A DNA stretch of 64,000 nucleotides from Candidatus Melainabacteria bacterium (GTDB lineage Bacteria > Cyanobacteriota > Vampirovibrionia > Obscuribacterales > Obscuribacteraceae): the NCBI GenBank assembly GCA_003242885.1, contig QKMZ01000006.1:372001-436000 (forward strand), written 5' to 3'. The notes under the pieces are model-generated. The model had not been told where the DNA came from, did no database searches, and saw only the letters and a list, made by a program, of their open reading frames with translations. A program made the translations under genes and the position numbers. Of the stretch, positions 44,313 to 53,333 are shown in pieces. Each line of letters opens with the position of its first letter. The first letter of the stretch is position 1.

Positions 44313-45134
44313 ATGACAACCCCGAAAGGGCGCTCGCGGGTGGCTAAAGAGAAGACAAAAGGACCGGAAACTACCTTGAGCTTCCTCGAAAATATAGACA
44401 ACATCCTGGAAAAGGACCCTGCGGCTCGCAGCAGATTGGAAGTAATTCTCTGCTACCCTGGATTTCACGCCATCGTCGCGCACAAAGTGTCCAATTTCCT
44501 CTGGCGTCGAGGACTGACAACGCCGGCCCGCTGCGTCTCTCAAGCTGCGCGCGTGCTGACCGGAATTGAAATTCACCCGGGAGCGACAATCGGGCGGCGC
44601 GTCTTTATAGATCACGGCATGGGTGTAGTCGTTGGAGAGACAACAATCATCGGCGATGACGTCGTCATTTATCAGGGCGTAACCCTGGGAGCCGGCGCAG
44701 CTGCGCGTATGGGCTCTGCCAGCCGCGGGAAAAAACGCCACCCTACGCTGTGCAACGGCGTAGTTGTAGGTTCTGGAGCTGAAATTCAGGGCGACATTGT
44801 CGTCGGAGACAATGTTCGCGTTGCATCGGGCTCCATCGTCTTGAAGGACGTGCCTCCCAATTCCGTGGTCGTAGGTGTGCCTGGGCGCGTCATTTACCGT
44901 GATGGCGTCAAAGTAACCAGCGAGTCGGTGCCGGATATCGAAGCCGAGGCGATTAAGAGTCTCAAGCGCCGTCTGGAAAAATTGGAGCACATGCTGGCTG
45001 CGTCCCCTGACCTCAATAAAGAGTCTTTTGAAGTGCCTGGCGACGATTTTTCAACCGGCGACCTCAAAGATATGGACGTTGTCGACGATGGCGCCGACCC
45101 CGTCGATGTATTCCTTCACGGAGCCGGCATTTAA
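44313..45134 (+). CDS. cysE: Serine O-acetyltransferase
   Basis: 273 residues. Left-handed beta-helix of the CysE family with a short helical N terminus of the type PAARSRLEVILCYPGFHAI. Active-site and hexapeptide text: GIEIHPGATIGRRVFIDHGMGVVVGETTIIGDDV and VIYQGVTLG. Makes O-acetylserine, the cysteine precursor. The C-terminal ~85 residues after the hexapeptide core (KVTSESVPDIEAEAIKSL onward) form an acidic tail with an LKRRLEKLEHM helix, longer than usual EpsC-type enzymes. No cysK follows. SD is not obvious. Confidence 0.93.
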   Translation: MTTPKGRSRVAKEKTKGPETTLSFLENIDNILEKDPAARSRLEVILCYPGFHAIVAHKVSNFLWRRGLTTPARCVSQAARVLTGIEIHPGATIGRRVFIDHGMGVVVGETTIIGDDVVIYQGVTLGAGAAARMGSASRGKKRHPTLCNGVVVGSGAEIQGDIVVGDNVRVASGSIVLKDVPPNSVVVGVPGRVIYRDGVKVTSESVPDIEAEAIKSLKRRLEKLEHMLAASPDLNKESFEVPGDDFSTGDLKDMDVVDDGADPVDVFLHGAGI

Positions 45135-45341
45135 TCACACTCGATTATTGTGGCAAAAACGGCTTTTTAAGTGGGTAGAATAAAGGTGTCTACTTGAATG
45201 TGCGGTTTCGTCCTTTGAAACCGATCTGAGGGGCAAACTGGGGTTTGGCGATCGCACAGAGACATAATGCAAAACTAAATGCATTAAGTTAAGGAAAATG
45301 GATATACGATCCGGTAACTAGCGGAAAGGAACGATTACCGC

Positions 45342-45584
45342 ATGGCAGAAAGCGAGCTTGAAAAAGCATTCTCGACACTGGCGCAAGCCTTCACTGTGAC
45401 TGAGACTGAGTTGACCGAGGAGATTACGGTCATCGAACAGCAGATAACCAATCTCAAGGATAGAATTGCGCAGCTTAACGGAAAGCAGCAAACGCTTGCT
45501 CACGATAAGTCATCTATCCAGGAAATGTTCAGTCGTTATTGCGCCACCGAAGGTGGTGCAGGTCAGCCAAAGGTAGAGTTCTAA
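45342..45584 (+). CDS. Small coiled-coil protein, 80 residues
   Basis: Behind GGAAAGGA. Residues about 15-60 form one continuous helix with heptad-like Ile/Leu spacing (ELTEEITVIEQQITNLKDRIAQL). No known family. Probably a cytosolic dimer, gene alone on its transcript, possibly with the zinc-ribbon gene 130 nt downstream. Confidence 0.6.
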   Translation: MAESELEKAFSTLAQAFTVTETELTEEITVIEQQITNLKDRIAQLNGKQQTLAHDKSSIQEMFSRYCATEGGAGQPKVEF

Positions 45585-45713
45585 AACGGTCTGGAAACAG
45601 CGTCTGCCTGTAGTCTGAAATTTATAAGTCTCCCGCTGGGGAATGATTTCCGATTGCCGGCCGTGATCCAAATGTCTGAAGTAAAGTCACTTGACCGTTA
45701 AGAGTCTCGAGCA

Positions 45714-46214
45714 ATGTCCGGCAACTGTCCATTATGTGGTGCACCATTAAACCTCGGGCTCAACTTTTGTGTTGTTTGCGGCAGACGTGCAATAGGTAGT
45801 GAATCCAGCAAAATCGTAGGTCTCAAGGCTGCTACTAGAGCCTCAGACTTGACGCAAAAAATAGACATCAGTGACGGCAGATTCAACAAGACTGCCAAGA
45901 AAAAAACACCTCTCAGATTTCGCAAGGTGCGTGGGCTGGGCACTCAGGTCTTCTATGTTTTTCTCGGTGTTTCCCTGTTTTTCTGCGCCATAAGGTACGT
46001 TCTGGAACCGGCAAGTTTTACAGGGCATGTTCAGCGCACTGTGCACATGATCTTGGATAAAAATCCAGTGCAGCACGTGCAGGGAATGCTTGGCATTAAG
46101 CCCGAAGTAAAGAAAAAGCCGCCTGAGAAGCCACCTGCCAAGCAGACCAAGAAGGTCAAAAAGAAAAGGACGCGCGGTCACAGAAACCGAGCTGCCCACA
46201 AGCATCAAACGTAA
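45714..46214 (+). CDS. Zinc-ribbon protein with one TM and Lys-rich tail
   Basis: 166 residues. Cys5, 8, 19, 22 form a zinc ribbon (CPLCGAPLNLGLNFCVVCGRR). One TM segment at about 77-95 (VFYVFLGVSLFFCAIRYVL). The tail from residue 130 is almost all Lys/Pro/Arg (PKVKKKPPEKPPAKQTKKVKKKRTRG), likely nucleic-acid or membrane-surface binding. Same ribbon type as the pair at 749 and 2486 but no shared tail motif. Function is unknown. Convergent with the small gene at 46215. Confidence 0.7.
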   Translation: MSGNCPLCGAPLNLGLNFCVVCGRRAIGSESSKIVGLKAATRASDLTQKIDISDGRFNKTAKKKTPLRFRKVRGLGTQVFYVFLGVSLFFCAIRYVLEPASFTGHVQRTVHMILDKNPVQHVQGMLGIKPEVKKKPPEKPPAKQTKKVKKKRTRGHRNRAAHKHQT

Positions 46215-46433
46215 CTACGAGCTGCTTTCCTTATCCATGAGAGCAATTATGCCCATGTCGAATAGAATTTCCAGCTCTTCCAGGGTCCAGCTCTTTTTCA
46301 CTTTTGGCGAATGATGCAAACTCGCCCGGATTACTTTTCCTCCGGCGCCTGTCACTTCATAGACATATTCTTTTTCGTAGTAAGGCGGTGCCTTGACTTT
46401 CAAAAGCTGTCCTTTTTTGAGTTCTGGCAGCAT
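46215..46433 (-). CDS. Small protein, 72 residues, downstream of acyl-CoA dehydrogenase
   Basis: 8 nt after the acyl-CoA dehydrogenase stop, same strand. Starts MLPELKKGQLLKVKAPPYY, then a beta-like stretch and a helix (LEELEILFDMGIIALMD). No family recognised. The arrangement suggests co-expression with the dehydrogenase; whether it contacts it is not known. Confidence 0.6.
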   Translation of the reverse strand: MLPELKKGQLLKVKAPPYYEKEYVYEVTGAGGKVIRASLHHSPKVKKSWTLEELEILFDMGIIALMDKESSS

Positions 46434-46441
46434 GGTTCTGG

Positions 46442-47575
46442 TTATTTCGACGCTTGAGCAAGTACCTTTCGCCCAATTTCGGCCATTTGCTTCTGGCTGG
46501 TACCGCCAGTAATTTGATACGTTTTTGCGTCGCGCATCAGTTTTTCTACGGGATATTCTCTGGAATATCCGTATCCTCCGAAGATTTGCACTGCGTCCGT
46601 CGCAATACGCATCGCGGCTTCCTGTGCGAAAACTTTGGCAATAGCGGCGGTGTCAAAATCGTCCTCGCCCTGATCGACAAGCTGGCAACCCTTGTACATA
46701 AGCAGTTTTGATGCCTCGATGTCCTTGGCCATGTCGGACATCATGAAGGCGATCGCCTGGTGATCGCCAATTGGTCTGCCGAAAGTTTTTCTCTCTTTTG
46801 AATATGCTATCGAATGAGCAAGAGCGGCGCGAGATATGCCAATGGCACTCGCTGCGAACAAAAGGTAAGCGCGAGGCATTACATATGAAATGATTTTTTC
46901 CGCACCGCCGGGAGTGCCGATCAAGTGTTCCGCAGTCATCTTCACATCTTTCAATTCAATGTCCGCGGTGCCCAAGCACTTGCGACCTAGCCTGTTTACG
47001 GTCTTTCCTACTTTTACTCCGGCGGCGTTTTTCTCGACAATTACAAGATTGGGTTTGCATGATTCATCAAGAGCCATGGCAACAAACCAGTCGCAATGAG
47101 CTCCTGTGACCACACGAACAGTTCCGTTCAGTTCAAAATCAGAACCGCTGGCTTTTAATTTTGGCAATCTTTCTTCACTGCAGGTGGTATCAAGCATACT
47201 TTCTGCAAACCCTGCAAAGGAGAGTTTTTCCAAGAGCGGCTGGACGTATTTCTTCACTCTTTCTGCGTTGTTTTCGGCTATCAGAGGCAAGATCGCAATA
47301 GCGCTTGCTTCGACGTAGCCGGCTATTGAACTGCAACCGGTGGCAAGTTCTTCTTGAATGAGTGCCGTTTCGAAAAATGGAAGGGCCAGTCCGCCTGCGC
47401 TTTCGGGCGCCATAGTATTGGTCAAGCCTGCTTCAAAAGCCTTATTCAATACTTCCAGAGGGGCTTCGCCACTTTCATCGAAGTGGGCGGCGTGAGGCGC
47501 AACTTCTCTTACCGAAAAATCGTGGGCAAGTTTTTGAAACTCTTTTTGCTCTTCAGTTAAATTGAATTCAGACAT
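46442..47575 (-). CDS. Acyl-CoA dehydrogenase
   Basis: 377 residues from ATG at 47575 (the GTG immediately before it is alternative). FAD-dependent acyl-CoA dehydrogenase fold: N-terminal helices, beta domain, C-terminal helices with YSKERKTFGRPIGDHQAIAFMMSDMA, and the C-terminal FGGYGYSREYPVEKLMRDAK with the base Glu and FAD contacts. Weakened in the usual FAD-Thr-Ser motif (reads VTGAHCDWFVAMAL). Substrate chain length is unclear. ETF (etfBA) at 13972-15807 would accept its electrons. Confidence 0.9.
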   Translation of the reverse strand: MSEFNLTEEQKEFQKLAHDFSVREVAPHAAHFDESGEAPLEVLNKAFEAGLTNTMAPESAGGLALPFFETALIQEELATGCSSIAGYVEASAIAILPLIAENNAERVKKYVQPLLEKLSFAGFAESMLDTTCSEERLPKLKASGSDFELNGTVRVVTGAHCDWFVAMALDESCKPNLVIVEKNAAGVKVGKTVNRLGRKCLGTADIELKDVKMTAEHLIGTPGGAEKIISYVMPRAYLLFAASAIGISRAALAHSIAYSKERKTFGRPIGDHQAIAFMMSDMAKDIEASKLLMYKGCQLVDQGEDDFDTAAIAKVFAQEAAMRIATDAVQIFGGYGYSREYPVEKLMRDAKTYQITGGTSQKQMAEIGRKVLAQASK

Positions 47576-47861
47576 CACTACGCCTATGAAGTAAATGTGA
47601 CGGGAAGGCGGCCTTGAGTCGCGCGACCGGATAGAAAGGCTATTCTAGTTCTTCTGAGGCTGTATCTCAATGTGAGAGCGCCGACAGAGCCCCCTTTTTT
47701 GTGGGCGACAGTGGCATTTTCCGCTCTGGATAAACTTGGCTTTATACAAAAGTGAAAAGGCTTCTCTTGACCAGTCCTCTCAGGGTAGTCATGATTACGA
47801 GGAACGGCACCGCGCTTGTCAACAGGTGGCTGTTTTCGATAGGTCTCTAAAACAAACTCTC

Positions 47862-48530
47862 ATGTCGGTCTTAATCGCTCCATCAATTTTATCCGCGGAC
47901 TTTGCCAACCTGGGCGCTGACATTAAGCGCGCTGAGGAAGCGAAGGCCGACTGGATTCACGTCGACGTTATGGACGGACACTTTGTCCCCAACCTGACAA
48001 TTGGCGCTCCTGTGGTGAAAAGCTTACGGAAGGCAACCAAGTTGCCATTTGACGTTCACCTGATGATCACCGACCCAGATCAATATCTCCAGGACTTCGC
48101 CGATGCCGGTGCTGACTACATAACCGTGCACTCTGAAGCCTGCGTTCATTTGCAGCGCACTCTTTCGCATATTCGCAGCCTGGGCAAAAAAGCCGGCGTG
48201 GCGCTTAATCCGGCCACTCCTGCCGACCATTTGAAATATGTGCTCGAAGACATCGACCTTGTCCTTGTAATGTCTGTCAATCCGGGGTTCGGCGGGCAGA
48301 AATTCCTGGCTTCGGTTTTGCCGAAAATTGCCAGAGTCCGAGAAATGTTCAATGAAATCGGCCGCAAAGACGTAAGAATTTCGGTTGATGGTGGTATCAA
48401 TCCCGATACCGCAAAGGAAGCTATTGATCACGGTGCAGACGTGTTGGTAGCAGGCAAAAGTGTTTATGGCGCAGCCGACATGAAGGCTGCAATCTCTCAG
48501 ATCAGACAAGAGACCGTCTCAGTAAAGTGA
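47862..48530 (+). CDS. rpe: Ribulose-phosphate 3-epimerase
   Basis: 222 residues from ATG at 47862; the frame continues upstream but the family starts [12 protein letters not shown]. Interconverts ribulose-5-P and xylulose-5-P in the pentose phosphate pathway. Motifs: metal-binding [45 protein letters not shown] and [10 protein letters not shown]. Cotranscribed with the secreted helical protein whose ATG is 12 nt past its stop. Confidence 0.95.
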   Translation: MSVLIAPSILSADFANLGADIKRAEEAKADWIHVDVMDGHFVPNLTIGAPVVKSLRKATKLPFDVHLMITDPDQYLQDFADAGADYITVHSEACVHLQRTLSHIRSLGKKAGVALNPATPADHLKYVLEDIDLVLVMSVNPGFGGQKFLASVLPKIARVREMFNEIGRKDVRISVDGGINPDTAKEAIDHGADVLVAGKSVYGAADMKAAISQIRQETVSVK

Positions 48531-48541
48531 AGGAGCTAAAT

Positions 48542-49129
48542 ATGGCTGGCGTGAATTGTTTAAACATGGCAAAAACGACCCTAGTTTGGGTGGCGGCAAT
48601 TGCCTGCATTACTCCTGCAGAAGCTAGAGGCGATGACTTCATTATGGATACCGATTGCATCGGTAAGAGCAATAATGGAGTTGTTACTTCAGATCAATTT
48701 TTGGAACTGGGAGTGCCGACTTCTAACGCTCTGCGTCTGGAAGGCGAGCAGTCGATGCGTATCGGCAATCTGGATAGAGCGCTGACAGTGCTGCAGCGTT
48801 CTGTGGAGATGGCTCCGATGGATATCGACGGACGTATTCTTTACGGGGAAGCGCTTGAGAAGAAATTGTTGAAGCAGAAAAAGCGCGATCCAAAACTCTA
48901 TAACTTCATCGTCAAGCAATGGCTTTATGTTGCTAAGAAAGCCGAATTTGCAGATCAGCAAATGATCGGTATCAACCACCTTATGGGCTTGACCGGTACT
49001 CGTCCCGGGCGCTGGGAAAAAGAGCCGAAATTCCTTGCACGCGTGCTCGTTCCGGAAGATGCAGCAGTAAAGATTGGTGGCGCTGGTCAAGCAGCTGCTG
49101 CGAAGAAGAAGAAAGACGAAGACATGTAA
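48542..49129 (+). CDS. Exported TPR-like protein
   Basis: 195 residues from ATG at 48542; AAGGAG at 48531 precedes it. Signal peptide at the N terminus (AKTTLVWVAAIACITPAEARG, cleaved around residue 30). A TPR-like helical pair follows (LRLEGEQSMRIGNLDRALTVLQRSVEMAP), then Lys/Arg-rich helices; the last ~20 residues are Ala/Lys-rich (AAAAKKKKDEDM). Function unknown. Begins inside the rpe operon and ends with the terminator at 49162-49194. Confidence 0.72.
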   Translation: MAGVNCLNMAKTTLVWVAAIACITPAEARGDDFIMDTDCIGKSNNGVVTSDQFLELGVPTSNALRLEGEQSMRIGNLDRALTVLQRSVEMAPMDIDGRILYGEALEKKLLKQKKRDPKLYNFIVKQWLYVAKKAEFADQQMIGINHLMGLTGTRPGRWEKEPKFLARVLVPEDAAVKIGGAGQAAAAKKKKDEDM

Positions 49130-49161
49130 TTTCGCTTTCGTTCTTCGCAACACTTATTTGG

Positions 49162-49194
49162 GACCGGCTTTATTGAGAGCCGGTCTTTTTCTTT
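49162..49194 (+). terminator. Intrinsic terminator for the rpe operon
   Basis: GACCGGCT (49162-49169), 8-nt loop, AGCCGGTC (49178-49185), then TTTTTCTTT. It overlaps the 3' end of the gene on the other strand. Confidence 0.85.
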
Positions 49195-49646
49195 GCCGCC
49201 CATTTGATCATGTTTTTGATCATGCGAACGATTCCGTATATTGTCGAAACTATCCCTATAATCATCCACGTCCATGGCGAGTGTTGTTTGACTAGATGTG
49301 TATGAACGTGTGCCATTTGCTGCGTTGATGACTCGGAAAAAACTGATGCGTACGGTGACTTTTGGGCGGTCAATTGCTCGCGTGCTTTATTCATCTCGGA
49401 TGTGAGAGTGTCGACCGGTATAAACGTTCCTACAAGTAGAACAAAACCGATAACCACGTTCAAAACACCGAATACCAACCATGGCCAGCTCGGTTTCCAG
49501 AAAAACAAGAGAGGAAAGAAACCGATCAAAAGGAGCGCGTCCGGCACCCACATCAATGGGTTGTCTGCCGGTATTACAAATGCCAGTGCAAATCCGAGAA
49601 TCCACAGCACTGCCGAAACAATGCCGGCGATTTTGCTTGCCGACAT
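49170..49646 (-). CDS. Small multi-TM membrane protein
   Basis: 158 residues from ATG at 49644-49646, which has GGGA nearby; an upstream GTG (49691) would overlap the TOPRIM gene stop and lacks an SD. Four or so hydrophobic segments: IAGIVSAVLWILGFALAFVI, MWVPDALLLIGFFPLLFFW, WLVFGVLNVVIGFVLLVG and, after a polar loop (about 90-125), WTWMIIGIVSTIYGIV. C-terminal lysine cluster. Unrecognised; convergent with the rpe transcript. Confidence 0.6.
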   Translation of the reverse strand: MSASKIAGIVSAVLWILGFALAFVIPADNPLMWVPDALLLIGFFPLLFFWKPSWPWLVFGVLNVVIGFVLLVGTFIPVDTLTSEMNKAREQLTAQKSPYASVFSESSTQQMAHVHTHLVKQHSPWTWMIIGIVSTIYGIVRMIKNMIKWAAKKKTGSQ

Positions 49647-49672
49647 TTTTTTCCCTGATTCTGCGACTACTG

Positions 49673-50836
49673 TCACGGCAGATCTCCCCACTTATCTTTC
49701 ATTGCTTCAATCATGGAGCTGAAGTCAAATGGCACGTCCCCTCTGGTTTTGATCGTTTGAGCAACAAATTCAGCAAATTCAACTTTATCAAAATCTCCCA
49801 GAGATTTTTCGCGCCAGATTCTGTTCAACACTTGAGTGCGTTTCAATTCGGGCGGAAACTGTTCTTTCTTCAGGGGGGTGAACTCTACTAGCGAAGGCGC
49901 GCTTTCTCCTGTCATTGATTGCAAATATCTATTCAAAAGTTGCACGAATCGGGTAATTTCGAAGGTGTCTTCGAATTCACCCGATGGAAGACTGAATATC
50001 AAATCCTTGTGCTGCAGATGTTGCGAAATTATCTCGAATTGACTTTCCGCGTCGCCATCAAGAAGGCAAGCTATCGGCAAGCGCGTCGATTCCCTGAACG
50101 AGAGAAAGCGCTTCGCTACTTGATTTGCACCGCCGCCTGAAATCATCAGTATGTGGTAGTCGATAAAATCAAAGCCATGCAGTTGGGCGAAAAGCGGTAC
50201 AAGAATCGCTTCGGTTTGTCCTTCTACCAGTAAGAGTCTTTCAGGAAGAAATTCAGGCGGCAACTCAGACCGCATCTCGTTTAGATGTTCATCGAAAATG
50301 TCGAGAATAGTATTAATATTGACACCGCGCACAGTGTCAGTATCCAGCTCAATTTGACTTTCGATTCGATTGGCCACAGTAAAGAGAAATCTGATTACTG
50401 CAGATTCTTCGCTTTGCGACTCAGAAAAGTCTTCTTGCAGCTCAGATAGTACTGAGGCTAAAAACTCAACTGAAATTGCGGCCCAGTAAATTTCACCTTC
50501 TGTCCAGCTGAGCGCTGTTCTAAGATGGTCTTCCAGAAATTGGTCGATATTCTTTAGTACATCGGAAGTATTGAAGTTTTGAAATTGTTTGTTGTTCGAC
50601 AGAACACTTGCGGCTCGTTTGAAGCAGATTGATTCGAAGATGTCGACATCAGTCATTGCAAAAGCAAGAGCGGCAAGCTTGAATGACGGTTTTGGCCGAA
50701 TGTGTTGAACTTCTGAAGCGCCAAACTCTTTGAAGAACCTTTCACGTTTCATCGCTTTTCGAAGACGTGATTCGGGCTCATCAAAGGAGAGCCAATGTGC
50801 AATTGTTCGCTCTTTGTGAAGGGTTCTGTTAAGCAA
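49673..50836 (-). CDS. OLD-family TOPRIM protein lacking the ATPase
   Basis: 387 residues from TTG (50834-50836); ATG at codon 29 is an alternative. Residues about 200-300 form an OLD-type TOPRIM: LLLVEGQTEAILVPLFAQLHG with Glu205, then SGGGANQVAKRF, and LLDGDAE with Asp260 and Asp262, the metal-binding pair. In OLD nucleases this domain follows an ABC-type ATPase; here the N-terminal half (1-195) is helical with no P-loop. So it is a stand-alone TOPRIM protein, possibly acting with a separate ATPase or as an RNA/DNA-processing enzyme. OLD relatives serve in phage defence, but no partner is next to it. Confidence 0.75.
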   Translation of the reverse strand: MLNRTLHKERTIAHWLSFDEPESRLRKAMKRERFFKEFGASEVQHIRPKPSFKLAALAFAMTDVDIFESICFKRAASVLSNNKQFQNFNTSDVLKNIDQFLEDHLRTALSWTEGEIYWAAISVEFLASVLSELQEDFSESQSEESAVIRFLFTVANRIESQIELDTDTVRGVNINTILDIFDEHLNEMRSELPPEFLPERLLLVEGQTEAILVPLFAQLHGFDFIDYHILMISGGGANQVAKRFLSFRESTRLPIACLLDGDAESQFEIISQHLQHKDLIFSLPSGEFEDTFEITRFVQLLNRYLQSMTGESAPSLVEFTPLKKEQFPPELKRTQVLNRIWREKSLGDFDKVEFAEFVAQTIKTRGDVPFDFSSMIEAMKDKWGDLP

Positions 50837-51023
50837 AACGTCTCGACTGTGAGTTTGATTAGAAACCGCAAATCCCAGGACAGTGCCTGTTTTCGGTAAT
50901 CCAGGGTGGACTTACGGCAGCATCGTACCATGTTCGCGATTGCTGTTCGTGTTTACCCCCTTCTTAACGACCCTCTATTGAATTAGTCTATAAATCTTCC
51001 TTCCGCCAAGGGGCATCGGAACC

Positions 51024-52412
51024 ATGTCTGTCGCCATAGACGACACAATTGAACAGCGCGCGGATGACGTTATTATCCGCGGTTCGACTTGGGCAGCCAT
51101 CTGGCACATGTCCTGGCCGCTGCTGCTTAACATGTGCACAATCTCAATAGCCAGCTTTGCAGATGTCTGGGTCGCAGGGCAACTTGGCTCATCTACACAG
51201 GCTGCCATTGGTATTTGCGGTCAAATCGGATTTTTCATGATCATGCTGGCGGTTGCACTTTCCGCCGGTACCACCGCTCTGGTCAGTCGCTTTTGGGGTG
51301 CCGGAGACTTCAAGGGGGCTGTTGAAGCTGCCCGCTATTCGCTTATCTTTGCTCTTATCTTCGGGTGCGTTTCTGGCGGCATAGGCCTGCTCGTTGCACG
51401 TCCCCTGGTCCGGCTCCTGGGTGCCTCCCCTGAGGTTGAAGAACAGGGATGGCAGTATTTGAGGCTCGACCTGCTCAGCCACATTCCGTTTACCGTGCTC
51501 TGGGTCTCGAATTCAATCTTCAGAGCCAAGGGCGACGCCCGCGTACCGATGATGACCTGGATTTTGATGACGACATTGATTTGTTCGCTCGATGTCGGGC
51601 TCTGTCTTGGTCCTATCAAAATGGGTATTGCAGGAATAGGGCTTTCCTGGCTGATTGCCGGCACTGTAGGAGTGATTTTTTCCACGATCATTCTTTCCAA
51701 GTCGGAATTGAAAGAATGTCTTTCTTTCAAAGGCAAGTTCGACAAAGCTCAATCAAAAGAGTGGCTCGGCAGGCTTTTGCGCATTGGAATTCCTGCCTGC
51801 ATTCAGGATCTTTCCTGGGTGGGTGGCAACTTCCTTCTGCTTTTCATTTTGTCCCATACACAAGATCCCACGTCTGCTCAAGCGGCATGGGGGGTAGGTC
51901 TGCGCGTGGAAGAAATGATCGGCGGCATGCCGATTTATGCACTTTCAATGGCTGTAGGCACGATAGTTGGCCAAAACCTCGGTGCCAAGCAACCTGATCG
52001 AGCGGTAAGGGCGGGCTGGCAAGTCGCCGCAATGGGCGCTGGCTTTAACCTTCTTGTGGCAATCTTGCTTTATACATTTGCTCGTGAAATCGCCGGCGTC
52101 ATGAGTATTGACGCTAAAGTAATCCACTACACAAGCGATTATTTTCGCTGGGTGGGTATTTGCCAGCCGTTTGTTGCACTGTGGTTGATTCTTTTCGGAG
52201 CAATGCAAGGTGCCGGTTACACGCGCTGGCCAATGATTGCTAGCACATTGGTTCTTACAGTTTTCAGGCTTCCACTAGCCTGGTATCTAAGCGTCAATTT
52301 GAATTGGGGGCCAACCGGCACTTGGGCTGCTGTTTCTGTCTCCGTCTTTATTATTGGAGCACTTGCCATCTGGCGCTTCAATACTGGCGTTTGGAAAGAG
52401 CAAAAGGTTTAA
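51024..52412 (+). CDS. MATE-family multidrug exporter
   Basis: 462 residues with about 12 hydrophobic segments. NorM/DinF-type MATE: the first TM text WPLLLNMCTISIASFADVWVAGQLG and GTTALVSRFWGAGD, and the second half repeat with DLSWVGGNFLLLF and SMAVGTIVGQNLGAKQPDRA. Cation-coupled export; substrate unknown. AAGGGG precedes the ATG by about 10 nt. Divergent from the TOPRIM gene. Confidence 0.9.
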   Translation: MSVAIDDTIEQRADDVIIRGSTWAAIWHMSWPLLLNMCTISIASFADVWVAGQLGSSTQAAIGICGQIGFFMIMLAVALSAGTTALVSRFWGAGDFKGAVEAARYSLIFALIFGCVSGGIGLLVARPLVRLLGASPEVEEQGWQYLRLDLLSHIPFTVLWVSNSIFRAKGDARVPMMTWILMTTLICSLDVGLCLGPIKMGIAGIGLSWLIAGTVGVIFSTIILSKSELKECLSFKGKFDKAQSKEWLGRLLRIGIPACIQDLSWVGGNFLLLFILSHTQDPTSAQAAWGVGLRVEEMIGGMPIYALSMAVGTIVGQNLGAKQPDRAVRAGWQVAAMGAGFNLLVAILLYTFAREIAGVMSIDAKVIHYTSDYFRWVGICQPFVALWLILFGAMQGAGYTRWPMIASTLVLTVFRLPLAWYLSVNLNWGPTGTWAAVSVSVFIIGALAIWRFNTGVWKEQKV

Positions 52413-52590
52413 AGGGTTGAGTTGTTATAGTTCGGGATTGAACTTTTTTCCGAGCCGCTACGTATAGAAAAGAAGGCAGGAAAATTCAGAGGGTGTTCAA
52501 AGACATCCCCGAAAGATGATCACAGGCTATGCCGGTGGTTGATCTTGGTTGCGTATTCTTGCCTGAGCGTGACTAGAGTAGGAGGTGTTT

Positions 52591-53187
52591 ATGCTTACAA
52601 TGCAAAGTCAAGTACAGGCGCTGGAGAACACAGCTAACGATGTTGCTACAGATGGTTCGATAGTAAATTTGGAAACTCCAAATAAAACAAAGCCCAGAAA
52701 GAAAAGCTACAAAAATCGAGTTGCTTACGCATTGCCTCAATTAAAACTATGCCTGGTCGGCGAGCCGTCCAGAGCCAAAAAGCTGATTGCGATACAAGCT
52801 CCTGAAGATGTAGCCCGTTTTCTCAGCCCTCTTAGATATGCTGCAGAGGAGCATTTTGTCAGTATTCATTTGAACGCCAGACACGAAGTGTTGGGTCTTC
52901 ATGAGGTTTCTCACGGCTCTTTGTCTGCTTCTCTTGTCCACCCTCGCGAGGTCTTCAAGGCGGCTATACTCGCCAATAGCTATGCAATCATTGTTTGTCA
53001 CAATCATCCGTCAGGCTCGAAAGTGGTACCAAGCAAGGAAGACCTTGAGACAACTGGACAGCTCTTCAACGCTGGAAAGCTTCTAGGCGTGACACTGATC
53101 GATCATTTGATCGTGGGGCCGGGATTGAAGAAAAATACGGTCTACAGTATTAGAGAGCACTATCCGGAGCTCTGGAAGACTTCTTGA
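52591..53187 (+). CDS. RadC-like JAB (MPN) domain protein without the HhH region
   Basis: 198 residues from ATG at 52591; GGAGG precedes by 5-6 nt, and the GTG within it is ignored. JAMM metal motif HNHPSGSKVVPSKED (His137, His139, Asp151), as in the UPF0758/RadC family. The first 75 residues contain no helix-hairpin-helix, which full-length RadC proteins carry; they are Lys/Asn/Thr-rich instead. RadC proteins were once tied to DNA repair; their role is undetermined. Own transcript, 145 nt before ispG. Confidence 0.8.
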   Translation: MLTMQSQVQALENTANDVATDGSIVNLETPNKTKPRKKSYKNRVAYALPQLKLCLVGEPSRAKKLIAIQAPEDVARFLSPLRYAAEEHFVSIHLNARHEVLGLHEVSHGSLSASLVHPREVFKAAILANSYAIIVCHNHPSGSKVVPSKEDLETTGQLFNAGKLLGVTLIDHLIVGPGLKKNTVYSIREHYPELWKTS

Positions 53188-53333
53188 AGGGTTCGGGTAC
53201 CACAAAGTAAAGCAAAGCAAAATAGCCTAAACCCTTAACCTGAGTGGGGTTTTAGACGTGAATATGAGAAGCCTCAGGATTCCGAATTGCGGTTGTGATA
53301 TCGTGAACCTGCGACTTTGGCAGACAGATACAC

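Noticed and set aside
45203..45223. CGGTTTC...GAAACCG stem downstream of cysE
   Set aside because: 7-bp stem without T-tract; not convincing as terminator or regulator.
53227..53255. Hairpin CTAAACCC...GGGTTTTAG between the RadC-like gene and ispG as a terminator
   Set aside because: Has a bulge and no following T-tract.
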